From RHLJ01 sp965247355 (GTDB lineage Bacteria > Bacteroidota > Rhodothermia > Balneolales > Balneolaceae): a stretch of 64,000 bases of DNA. Shown in pieces: positions 32,864 through 41,371 of the stretch. The DNA lies in contig OZ252011.1 of NCBI GenBank assembly GCA_965247355.1, positions 3,100,001 through 3,164,000 on the forward strand, written 5' to 3'. Under the pieces are notes generated by a model, which searched no databases, was not told the DNA's origin, and saw only the letters and a list, made by a program, of their open reading frames with translations. A program made the position numbers and the translations under genes. The first letter of the stretch is position 1; each line of letters starts with the position of its first letter.

Positions 32864-34621
32864 ATGCATATAGATCATCAAAAACTGGTTGAACTGCTTA
32901 CGGATGCATCCGGAATTGAAGCAGAGAAAATAGAGAAACAAATCGGGGAATTAGTAGAAGAAATTCATCAGGCACTTGAAGATGGTGAGGCCTATGAGAT
33001 TGAAGGTTTTGGAATTTTTAGTGGCATTGGAAATCGGGTATTATTTATACCATCCAAAGAACTGGAAACCGAGATCAACTTTAAGTATGTGGGAATGGAA
33101 CCCATCGAGCTTGAGGAGAGTCAGGTTCAGAAGGAAGAAAAAGAAGAGGACGAAGACCCATTTGCAGAGCTTCAGGGGGATGCTTCGGAAAGTAGAAGAG
33201 ATCCCTTTGCTGGTTTGGTAGAAGATTTTGATGAAGAAGAAACGAAGGATTCAGCCGAACAGCCGGATGATGAACAAGAACATCAGCCAGGACCCAATGA
33301 ATGGGGTATTGATGCACATAAAGAGGAAAATACAGGTGCAAACCGGTTAATTTCTAGTTTGATGGGCGAAGAGTATAAAGAAGAAGCTGAAGAAGCTGAA
33401 GAAGCTGAACCAGAGGCTGAAAAAGAACCTTTGACAGAAGGGGAAGTAGTGGAAGATGAAGTTTCTTTCGATGATATTTTCGGTGAAACAGAAGAAAAAT
33501 CAGAAGGTGAACCGGATAGCGAACAACAGGAAGAATCAGTTGGTGGCCTTGATGCAGAGCTGGCTAGTTTAATGGCTGAGGAATCTGAAGTAAGGTCAGA
33601 GGATGAACTTGCTGCAGGAATAGTTGACGATGATTCTGCAGATATATTTGGAGACTACGAAGAAGGATCAGAAGGTGAATCGGATAACGAACAAGAGGAA
33701 GCAGACGCGGATGAGGAGACTATTGATGAAATGTCAGAAGAGTTAGAGACTTCTGAGAAGGAAGAACCTCAGGAATCTGAAGCCAAAGCTGATGACGAAC
33801 ACGAAGAGTCGAAGCTGGACGAAACGGAAGACGATTTCGATGACTTTGACGATCCATTCCTAGAACTGGATTCTGAGGAAGAGCCTGTTGAAGAAAGTGC
33901 AGCGAATCAGGGTGAAGATATCATTCCGGTAATAACTAATATTTCTTCCGATTTAGAACCAGCGGTAAAAGAAGAGCCCAAGGAAAAAAAGAAAAAAGAT
34001 AAGCCAAAGAAAACTAAAACGGATCCTCAACCAGCCCCGGTATGGTTATGGATTGTGTTAGTATTAGTAGTTTTGGTTGGGGCTACAGTCGGGCTCGGAT
34101 ATTTCAGTATTATCAATATTCCTGGAATTACCCCACAGGTTGCAACAAATACTACACCGGCCATTACTACACCTCCGGTACAACAATCACCTGCTGCAAC
34201 CCAACAACCAGAGGAAACGCCGGCTGATGAGGTGCCAAATGAAAGTGATTCTCAGGAAGAACAGCCACCTGCTCAGGAACAACAGACTCCCGCTGAAGTA
34301 CCAGTTTCAGTAGGAACGACCGAAGTACCGGTTGATCAGTCTAAATATGGAATGACAGGCACAGTTGATGAGACTGCTAACGATGGTTATACCATTGTTT
34401 TATACTCTTTGAGTATTGAATCAAATGCTTTTGTTAAACGGCAGGAATTATCGGAAGCAGGGTTCCGTGCACTTGTTACTCCAATTTCTTCAGAACAATA
34501 TGGAACCTTATGGCGGGTTAGTATAGGTCAATTCGCCAGCTTAACAGATGCGGCAATTGCATCAGAGGATATGCCCGCTGAATACAAACAAAGTTATTTT
34601 ATCAAACGAATTACAAACTAA
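32864..34621 (+). CDS. HU-like, acidic, transmembrane and SPOR-domain protein
   Basis: This protein has 585 residues in four parts. Residues 1-85 form an HU-like domain (MHIDHQKLVELLTDASGIEAEKI, then GEAYEIEGFGIFSGIGNRVLF). Residues 86-375 are extremely acidic, with EEAEEAEEAE runs and two related blocks around DIFGETEEKSEGEPDSEQ and DIFGDYEEGSEGESDNEQ. A transmembrane helix lies at about 391-413, followed by a Pro/Gln/Thr-rich spacer and a SPOR domain from about 505 (YTIVLYSLSIESNAFVKRQEL). SPOR domains bind denuded septal peptidoglycan in the periplasm, so the HU part would face the cytoplasm. Confidence 0.88.
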   Translation: MHIDHQKLVELLTDASGIEAEKIEKQIGELVEEIHQALEDGEAYEIEGFGIFSGIGNRVLFIPSKELETEINFKYVGMEPIELEESQVQKEEKEEDEDPFAELQGDASESRRDPFAGLVEDFDEEETKDSAEQPDDEQEHQPGPNEWGIDAHKEENTGANRLISSLMGEEYKEEAEEAEEAEPEAEKEPLTEGEVVEDEVSFDDIFGETEEKSEGEPDSEQQEESVGGLDAELASLMAEESEVRSEDELAAGIVDDDSADIFGDYEEGSEGESDNEQEEADADEETIDEMSEELETSEKEEPQESEAKADDEHEESKLDETEDDFDDFDDPFLELDSEEEPVEESAANQGEDIIPVITNISSDLEPAVKEEPKEKKKKDKPKKTKTDPQPAPVWLWIVLVLVVLVGATVGLGYFSIINIPGITPQVATNTTPAITTPPVQQSPAATQQPEETPADEVPNESDSQEEQPPAQEQQTPAEVPVSVGTTEVPVDQSKYGMTGTVDETANDGYTIVLYSLSIESNAFVKRQELSEAGFRALVTPISSEQYGTLWRVSIGQFASLTDAAIASEDMPAEYKQSYFIKRITN

Positions 34622-34629
34622 TCATCTAC

Positions 34630-35337
34630 ATGAACATTGCTCTTTTTCTATTGCAGGATTCTACAGCAGTTGCTGACTCGTTAGCACTTTCGCTTCAGGA
34701 AGACCAAATTTCCTTTTTTGACCTATTGGTGGAAGGTGGGGTTTTAATGATCCCGATTTTGGTGCTATTCCTGATATCAATCTACGTAATTGTAGAACGC
34801 TGGAGTGCTTTATCCAGATCTCATACCGATACCACCAGATTTCTTGGATCCATTGAAGGAATGTTGAAATCAGGTAAACAAACGGATGCTATCGCTTACT
34901 GTGATGATTTCGATAAGCCGCTGGCACGAATTATCAAGGCGGGAATAAAAAGATTAGGTCGTCCTATTCGCGATATCGAAGATGCAATTGACAATGCCGG
35001 AAAAAAAGAAATTTTCTTTCTTGAAAAGAAAATGAATTGGCTTGCCACAATTGCAGGTGTGGCGCCGCTTATTGGATTCACAGGAACGGTAACAGGTATG
35101 ATAGAAGCCTTTATGGACATTCAATCACTCCAGGGAAATGTAAATCCCAGTGCACTTGCAGGAGGTATCTGGGAAGCATTGATTACTACCGCAGCTGGTC
35201 TGATTGTGGGTTTGATTGCCTTTGGATTCTATAACTTTCTGCTGGGTAAAATCAACCGCTCCATTTTTGAGCTGGAAAATGCATCAGCAGATTTCATTGA
35301 TCTGCTACAATCTCCCGCACCTAAAAAACAGGCGTAA
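34630..35337 (+). CDS. TolQ/ExbB proton-channel protein
   Basis: This 235-residue inner-membrane stator protein of the MotA/TolQ/ExbB family has three helices, the first near residues 36-58 (LMIPILVLFLISIYVIVERW). The conserved core LATIAGVAPLIGFTGTVTGMIEAF lies near residues 138-161, and the pore segment WEALITTAAGLIVGLIAF follows. With the next two genes it forms a proton-driven stator-TonB complex that would power an outer-membrane partner. Whether it is Tol-like or Exb-like cannot be decided from sequence alone. Confidence 0.93.
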   Translation: MNIALFLLQDSTAVADSLALSLQEDQISFFDLLVEGGVLMIPILVLFLISIYVIVERWSALSRSHTDTTRFLGSIEGMLKSGKQTDAIAYCDDFDKPLARIIKAGIKRLGRPIRDIEDAIDNAGKKEIFFLEKKMNWLATIAGVAPLIGFTGTVTGMIEAFMDIQSLQGNVNPSALAGGIWEALITTAAGLIVGLIAFGFYNFLLGKINRSIFELENASADFIDLLQSPAPKKQA

Positions 35338-35339
35338 TT

Positions 35340-35756
35340 ATGGCACGCGATTTCAGACGAGGCGATAAACGACTTACTCCCCTTTCGCTGTTTTCACAGT
35401 CGTCATTGACGGACATTGTGCTTTTGTTACTGATTTTCTTTCTGCTTACCTCTTCCTTTGTCACCAATTTCGGTATTAAGGTGAACATCCCCCGTGCAGA
35501 AAGCGGAGCGGTTCAGGAAAATCAATACATCTCGGTTGCCATTACAAAAGACGGGCAGTTTTATGTAGAAGGAGATTTGACCGCAACAGGATCTTTAGCG
35601 GGTGCTATCCGCGATGCAAAAAATAATAAACCGGAAGGCACAATCGTATTAAGAGCAGATAAAGATGCCACGGTAGATGATGCCGTTCGGGTACTTAACA
35701 TTGGGAAGGCATTAAACCTTAAACTAGTAATGGCCACGGAACAAGGCTCACTGTAA
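35340..35756 (+). CDS. ExbD/TolR biopolymer transport protein
   Basis: This 138-residue protein has one helix at about residues 20-42. The essential Asp is in SLTDIVLLLLIFFLLTSSF (Asp25), as needed for proton use. The periplasmic domain has VNIPRAESG and LRADKDATVDDAVRVLNIGKALNLKLVMAT, typical of ExbD/TolR. It sits 2 bp after tolQ/exbB and 1 bp before the TonB-like gene. Confidence 0.94.
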   Translation: MARDFRRGDKRLTPLSLFSQSSLTDIVLLLLIFFLLTSSFVTNFGIKVNIPRAESGAVQENQYISVAITKDGQFYVEGDLTATGSLAGAIRDAKNNKPEGTIVLRADKDATVDDAVRVLNIGKALNLKLVMATEQGSL

Positions 35757-35757
35757 T

Positions 35758-36573
35758 ATGAAACCTCAATTCACTAAAGATGATCAACGGGCGCTGGGAA
35801 CTACCATTGGGGTAGCTGTGCTGCTTCTTGCATTTTCACTTTGGTACACCATAGATATGGGGCGCAATCTCCGTCCATCTTTTATTGAGGTTGAATTTGG
35901 GGAATTTCAAACAGGACGATTATCTCAGTTTTCTGAAGTACAAAATGAGCAGGTTGCTACTCGCCAGAATCCTTCTGAAACAGAAACGGAAGAGCCAGTA
36001 GAAGAAGCTCCGGAACCGGAAGAAACACCTGAAACCCCGGCCGAAGAAAACATAAAACCTGTTGACTTACCCGATCAGGTGGAAGAAGTAGTTGAAGAGG
36101 TGGTTCAAACACCTGAGACAGAAGTCATTGATCCTACCCAAACTTCCGAGGAAACAGAAGAACAGGTCGAAGTACCTCCTCAGGCTCAGGAAGAGGAAGA
36201 ACAAAATGAAGGAGCCGATGAAAGTGGTGATCCGGACGGCGCTATTGGCGATGTAAACTCTGATCAGGGAATTGGAACTGACGATGAAAAAAGCTCTCCA
36301 TATGAATTGCAATGGGAAGGTGATATTGAGCGGGCGCCTATGGTTCAGCCGTTACCGAGCAATAACGCGAATACAGAAGCAGTAATAACTGTTCGTTTTG
36401 AAGTTCGCCCGAATGGAACAGTAGGTCGGATTATACCACTCAGAAAAATGAATCCCGAGCTTGAAACTGAGGTTATGAGTACGCTGCGTACATGGCGCTT
36501 TTCCCGTCTCCCAAGCGGTGTTCCCCAGCAAGCACAATGGGGTACCATTACCTTTCGCTTTGTGTTTGACTGA
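35758..36573 (+). CDS. TonB-like energy transducer
   Basis: This 271-residue protein has a single N-terminal helix (TTIGVAVLLLAFSLWYTI, about 15-32). A long Glu/Pro-rich periplasmic spacer (about 75-165) follows, then a C-terminal TonB domain (ITVRFEVRPNGTVGRIIPLRKMNPELETEVMSTLRTWRFSRLP). The helix lacks the SHLS-type His of classical TonB. It completes the TolQ-TolR-TonB trio downstream of the SPOR and barrel genes. Its partner may be the barrel at 30938 or any TonB receptor elsewhere. Confidence 0.9.
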   Translation: MKPQFTKDDQRALGTTIGVAVLLLAFSLWYTIDMGRNLRPSFIEVEFGEFQTGRLSQFSEVQNEQVATRQNPSETETEEPVEEAPEPEETPETPAEENIKPVDLPDQVEEVVEEVVQTPETEVIDPTQTSEETEEQVEVPPQAQEEEEQNEGADESGDPDGAIGDVNSDQGIGTDDEKSSPYELQWEGDIERAPMVQPLPSNNANTEAVITVRFEVRPNGTVGRIIPLRKMNPELETEVMSTLRTWRFSRLPSGVPQQAQWGTITFRFVFD

Positions 36574-36664
36574 TTATCCTCCTCACAAAATTTTTCTCCA
36601 CCCTTCCCTTTGATTAGTTACATTTAGTGAATAATAAGCTGAAAAACTAACTAACAAGGATTTT

Positions 36665-39600
36665 ATGAAGCGACTGATCATCGGATGCTTAGCACTATTC
36701 ATAAGCATTTCATTTTCGGAAATTACCACAGCACAGATTTTTGGACATGGTGCGGAAACTCAAAACCCAACGTATACTAATCAGGGTTTTAAAGATTTGA
36801 AATTCAGGAATATTGGTCCATTCAGAGGAGGAAGATCGGTAGCGGTAGCCGGGCACGATGATCAGCCTTATACCTTCTATACTGGATTTACAGGTGGTGG
36901 AGTATATAAGACTACTGACGGTGGAAATTCATGGGTTAACATTAGTGATGGCTTTTTTAAAACGGGTTCGGTGGGTGCGATAGATGTTGCTGATTCTGAC
37001 CCGAATGTGATTTATACAGGAATGGGGGAAACTGACATCCGGGGAAATATGAGTGCCGGAGATGGAATGTATAGATCCACGGATGCAGGGAAAACCTGGA
37101 CTTATCTTGGACTAGGGGAAAGCCAGTTTATCGGAGATATCGAAATTCATCCCGAAAATCCGGATGTGGTTTGGGTTGCTGCAATGGGTCAAATTTTCGG
37201 TGAAGAAGGAAATGAAGAACGAGGGGTGTTTAAAACCACAGACGGTGGTAAAACATGGAATAAAGTACTATTCAGAAATAATAAAACCGGAGCGGTAGAT
37301 ATCGCTGTGGATCCAAATAACTCCAGAATTCTGTTTGCAGCATTATGGGAAGCCTACCGGAATCCATGGGAAATGAGTAGTGGTGGTGAAGGCAGTGGTT
37401 TATTTAAAAGCACTGATGGAGGTGAGACCTGGAAAGAAATTACACAAAGTCCGGGGCTGCCTAAAGGGTTGGTTGGGAAAATTGGAGTGTCAGTTTCCCC
37501 TGTAAATTCGAACCGAGTATTCGCTATTGCTGAGAATGCGAAAGGCGGTGGACTTTTTCGATCAGAAGACGGTGGTGATACTTGGCAAAGGGTAAGTGCA
37601 GACCGTAATCTTCGTCAAAGAGCGTGGTATTATTCTAAAGTTATTGCTGATCCGGGAAATGAAGATGTAGTATATGTTCTGAATGTAGGATTTTGGAAAT
37701 CAACCGATGGCGGTAAAACATTCAGCAGAATTCGGACTCCACACGGTGATCACCACGACCTTTGGATTGCGTCAGATAATCCACAGCGAATGATTATTGG
37801 TGATGATGGAGGCGGACAGGTTACCTATAACGGAGGGCAGGGTTGGTCCAGTTATTACACGTCTGCTACAGCGCAGATTTATCAGGTGACGACTGACAAT
37901 CAGTTTCCATACATGATTTATGGCGCACAGCAGGATAACAGTACTTTTGCTATTAAAAACAGAACCAGTGGTAGTGGAATTGATGAAAGCGACTGGTGGC
38001 CGGTGGCTGGTGGCGAAAGTGGATATATTGCTCCCGATCCGGATAATCCAAATGTAACCTACGGCGGAAGTTATGGTGGCTACCTTAACAAGTACGATAA
38101 AGAACTTGGACTAAGTGATCGTATTGATGTATGGCCGGATAACCCAATGGGAGCCGGAGCTAAAGACCTGAAATATCGGTTCCAGTGGACGTTTCCGATT
38201 ATCATCTCTCCTCATAATTCAGATGTGTTGTACACAACATCGCAACATGTTCACCGATCCACTAATGAAGGCATGAGCTGGGAGGAAATAAGTCCGGATT
38301 TAACCCGAAATGATAGTACGAAGCAGGATGAATCCGGCGGACCTATTACCAAAGATGATACTTCGGTTGAATACTATAACACCATTTTCACCTTTGCAGA
38401 ATCCCCGATTGAACCGGGATTACTATGGGCAGGATCGGATGATGGGTTGATTCATATAAGCCGTAATAATGGAGAAAGCTGGGAGAATGTAACACCACGA
38501 GGATTACCTGAAACGATGATCAGTATCCTCGACGCTTCTCATCACGATCCCGGTACTGCTTATTTTGCAGCGACCCGATACAAGTTCAACGACTACCAGC
38601 CGATGATCTATAAAACCACCAATTACGGACGTAGCTGGACAAAAATAACGAATGGAATTCCTGCTATGGATTTCACCCGCACTGTTCGTGAGGACCCGAA
38701 TAAAGCAGGCTTATTATATGCAGGAACTGAAACCGGACTTTACATTTCATTTGATGCAGGTGAAAACTGGCAAAGTTTCCAGCTTAATCTACCGGCAGTT
38801 CCTATAACTGATCTAGCCGTTCATAAGCGAGATAAAGATTTGATCGTAGCAACTCAGGGGCGATCGTTTTGGGTATTTGATGATCTTCCAGTACTCCATC
38901 AAATAAGTGAAGAAATTACTGAATCGGAGCACCATCTTTTTGATCCGGAGGATACTTATTTGTTCGGAAGAGGTGGAAACTTTAATCCTTCGGGAACTAC
39001 CGGCCAAAATCCTACTCCCGGTGCTGTAGTATATTATATGCTTGGACGCGATGTAAGCGAAGAAATTAAGCTTGAGTTTCTGGATATGAGAGATAATGTA
39101 ATTAAAACATACTCCAGTAAGAAAGATGACCGTGATCGACCGGTGAAGGAATCTCCATTATTTTATGAGGAAGAAGATCAGCGAAGACCTTCCGTTGTTT
39201 CAGATAAGGCAGGGCTTAATAAGTTTGCCTGGGACCTGGAATATCCCGGAGTAACCAATCTGGATGGTCGCCAAATCTTATGGGCAGGCAATACTTCAGG
39301 TCCGGATGCAGTGCCAGGAACCTATAAAGTTCGCATGTACATTGGCGAAGACATGGTGGGCGAACAGGATTTTGAAGTGATGAAAGACCCTCGTTTAACC
39401 GATGTATCTCAGGAGGATTTGATAGCTCAGTTTGAACTCGTTCAGACTATTAACGCTAAGCTCGATACTACGCACAAAGCGATTAACAGAATAAAAAAGG
39501 TGCGGGATGAGATTAACGAGCTGATGAGTGAAACGCAGAGCAACGAAGAGCTTCAGGAAAAAGCTAAAGCCATGATTGCAGCAATCACAGCTATTGAAGA

Positions 39601-39856
39601 AGAGCTGTATCAAACCAAAGCAGAAGCCACCCAGGATGTATTAAACTTCCCAATTAAGCTAAATAACAAACTCGCGGCATTAAAAGGAACGGTTGCTACC
39701 GGATTTGGCCGGCCAACGGATCAGCAGTATGCGGTTTTCGAAGAGCTGGGAGCTAAAGTAGATGTTCAGCTGGAAAAGTTGCAGGCGATCTGGAATGGGG
39801 AATATGAAAATGTACTTCAGGAGCTCGAAAACCCCAGTGTGCCTATTGAAAATTAA
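36665..39856 (+). CDS. Exported VPS10/BNR-repeat beta-propeller protein
   Basis: This 1063-residue secreted protein has a signal peptide (MKRLIIGCLALFISISFSEITTAQ). It carries many sortilin/BNR-type repeats of the STDGGxTW kind: TTDGGNSW, STDAGKTW, TTDGGKTW, STDGGETW and SEDGGDTW in the first half, with further STNEGMSW and TTNYGRSW turns later. After the propellers (to about residue 740) the C-terminal part has a beta domain and a helical region (about 940-1030) with alternating charged residues. The family is abundant in Bacteroidota-like marine bacteria and often labelled glycosyl hydrolase, but no catalytic residues are known. Confidence 0.88.
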   Translation: MKRLIIGCLALFISISFSEITTAQIFGHGAETQNPTYTNQGFKDLKFRNIGPFRGGRSVAVAGHDDQPYTFYTGFTGGGVYKTTDGGNSWVNISDGFFKTGSVGAIDVADSDPNVIYTGMGETDIRGNMSAGDGMYRSTDAGKTWTYLGLGESQFIGDIEIHPENPDVVWVAAMGQIFGEEGNEERGVFKTTDGGKTWNKVLFRNNKTGAVDIAVDPNNSRILFAALWEAYRNPWEMSSGGEGSGLFKSTDGGETWKEITQSPGLPKGLVGKIGVSVSPVNSNRVFAIAENAKGGGLFRSEDGGDTWQRVSADRNLRQRAWYYSKVIADPGNEDVVYVLNVGFWKSTDGGKTFSRIRTPHGDHHDLWIASDNPQRMIIGDDGGGQVTYNGGQGWSSYYTSATAQIYQVTTDNQFPYMIYGAQQDNSTFAIKNRTSGSGIDESDWWPVAGGESGYIAPDPDNPNVTYGGSYGGYLNKYDKELGLSDRIDVWPDNPMGAGAKDLKYRFQWTFPIIISPHNSDVLYTTSQHVHRSTNEGMSWEEISPDLTRNDSTKQDESGGPITKDDTSVEYYNTIFTFAESPIEPGLLWAGSDDGLIHISRNNGESWENVTPRGLPETMISILDASHHDPGTAYFAATRYKFNDYQPMIYKTTNYGRSWTKITNGIPAMDFTRTVREDPNKAGLLYAGTETGLYISFDAGENWQSFQLNLPAVPITDLAVHKRDKDLIVATQGRSFWVFDDLPVLHQISEEITESEHHLFDPEDTYLFGRGGNFNPSGTTGQNPTPGAVVYYMLGRDVSEEIKLEFLDMRDNVIKTYSSKKDDRDRPVKESPLFYEEEDQRRPSVVSDKAGLNKFAWDLEYPGVTNLDGRQILWAGNTSGPDAVPGTYKVRMYIGEDMVGEQDFEVMKDPRLTDVSQEDLIAQFELVQTINAKLDTTHKAINRIKKVRDEINELMSETQSNEELQEKAKAMIAAITAIEEELYQTKAEATQDVLNFPIKLNNKLAALKGTVATGFGRPTDQQYAVFEELGAKVDVQLEKLQAIWNGEYENVLQELENPSVPIEN

Positions 39857-39924
39857 AAATTGAAACTATTTAAGCTCAGTTACCTTTATACTAATGTAAG
39901 TACTAATAAAATATATTATTTATA

Positions 39925-40128
39925 ATGAGTATTAAAGAAAAGACATTAGAGCAATTAGAAGCAAAAATTGAGAACATTGAGCAGTTTATTTCAGATAATG
40001 GAGTCGGTTCAAAATATCTTTCTAAAGCAGAACAAGTTCAGAGAGATGTAAACCTTGGACTAGCTGTTGCCGGATTTGTAGGTCTAGCAGGACTCTCTGC
40101 CTGGGCAATTATGAGAGGCTCAGATTAA
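39925..40128 (+). CDS. Small coiled-coil, single-helix membrane protein
   Basis: This 67-residue protein has a charged N-terminal heptad-like segment (KEKTLEQLEAKIENIEQFI) and one C-terminal membrane helix (GLAVAGFVGLAGLSAWAIM). No family is recognised. It lies 68 bp after the VPS10/BNR gene and is convergent with the outer-membrane barrel gene at 40132 (3 bp between stops). Its size makes the call less certain, but it has a good start, in-frame stop and coherent layout. Confidence 0.6.
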   Translation: MSIKEKTLEQLEAKIENIEQFISDNGVGSKYLSKAEQVQRDVNLGLAVAGFVGLAGLSAWAIMRGSD

Positions 40129-40131
40129 GAT

Positions 40132-41370
40132 TCAAAACAGGACACTAAGCTGGATGGTGATTACATCATCGTCCAGGTCAGGTCCATCATCTTTTGAAAG
40201 CAGGTAAGAAGCTTTCAATAACACATTTCGCCGAAGCTTATATCCGGCAGCAAACTCCATGCGCTGCCTATCAAATGTCCAGGGCGTAGTCGTCTCATCT
40301 ACTTTATCATTATTAATATCCCTTCTGTAGATTTCAATTTCTCCTTCAAACATCTGTTCATAACGAACGGCAAGATATCCACCGACTAAAAGAGGTAAAT
40401 CATAAATAAACTCACCTGAAAAATGATCCGTAGTTGCTTTTCCTGTTCTTCTGGCATCAGAAGTTGAAGTTTCAGGATCATAGAAAGGAGCTTTGAAAAA
40501 AGCTTGATTCCATTCAACATTCAAGGTGTAATAACGATAATTAAGGGTTAAGTCTGCACCCATCAGTGATTGAGGATACCCTGAAAGATCATACACCAAT
40601 AAAGAATCATTCGCTTCATCATCCATAATAAACGACCCTTTGCTGTAAGAAGCTCCAAGTTGCGCCCAAATAGCTGGCCTGAATACTACCCTTCCCACCC
40701 ATGCAGGACTATCAAATTCACCAAAATCGAAATGTGATGAACTTGGAGCCAGTGTAGCGGCGATGTCAAAACTGAGCCACCTTGACTCTCCAAAAGCATG
40801 AGAGATTTTAATTCCCTGTGAATACATTCGTGGGTAAATCATACTTAATCCGTGCTCCTCATCACCGTACAAGTCCTGAATCGCTGAAGGATCGCTAATT
40901 CCATCCTGAAGATGGCCAAATCTATTACTTACAGGCAAACCTGCAGAGTGAGACATTGGTAAATGAACGAATGGATTTTCACTGGAAAGAAATTTGGTTG
41001 AGTAGCCCCCATAAGGAGTAACAAATCGCCCGGCCGTAGCTATAAAGTCGGAATCGAAATCGGGAGACCAGTTGATATTCATCACTGAGAAAAAGGGGGA
41101 ACTCAACTTTTTTCCTTCATAGTGATCAGCCTGTAGCACGCTATTTATAAACCATTGTTCAGAGATATTCGCAGAAAGAAAAAGCCGGATATTAGGTGTA
41201 TATAATGAAAGACCCTCTGCAGGGGTTTGATTTACATACGGCGAAGAATCATCACCGCTAATTCTGATCTCAAAATCTGTAAGACCGGAAATATTGATTT
41301 GTGCGTTCGCGGGTTTAATAACCATGAGACTGATTAAAAGTATACACAATGAAAAGAGTCGCATTTTCAT
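40132..41370 (-). CDS. Outer-membrane beta-barrel protein (porin-like)
   Basis: This 412-residue protein has a signal peptide (MKMRLFSLCILLISLMVIKPANAQ) and alternating strands throughout, ending in DDVITIQLSVLF with a terminal Phe. The pattern ISGLTDFEIRISGDDSS..TPNIRLFLSANIS at the start and FAAGYKLRRNVLLKASYLLSKDD at the end fits a porin or phosphate-porin-like barrel. It is the last gene of a three-gene operon with a class III cyclase and a cupredoxin-like protein (1-2 bp gaps), so the three are probably used together. Confidence 0.78.
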   Translation of the reverse strand: MKMRLFSLCILLISLMVIKPANAQINISGLTDFEIRISGDDSSPYVNQTPAEGLSLYTPNIRLFLSANISEQWFINSVLQADHYEGKKLSSPFFSVMNINWSPDFDSDFIATAGRFVTPYGGYSTKFLSSENPFVHLPMSHSAGLPVSNRFGHLQDGISDPSAIQDLYGDEEHGLSMIYPRMYSQGIKISHAFGESRWLSFDIAATLAPSSSHFDFGEFDSPAWVGRVVFRPAIWAQLGASYSKGSFIMDDEANDSLLVYDLSGYPQSLMGADLTLNYRYYTLNVEWNQAFFKAPFYDPETSTSDARRTGKATTDHFSGEFIYDLPLLVGGYLAVRYEQMFEGEIEIYRRDINNDKVDETTTPWTFDRQRMEFAAGYKLRRNVLLKASYLLSKDDGPDLDDDVITIQLSVLF

Positions 41371-41371
41371 A

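Noticed and set aside
33371..33411. GAAGCTGAA tandem repeats, possible microsatellite or repeat element
   Set aside because: They are in frame and encode the acidic EEAEEAEEAE linker of the SPOR protein, so they are part of a low-complexity coding region.
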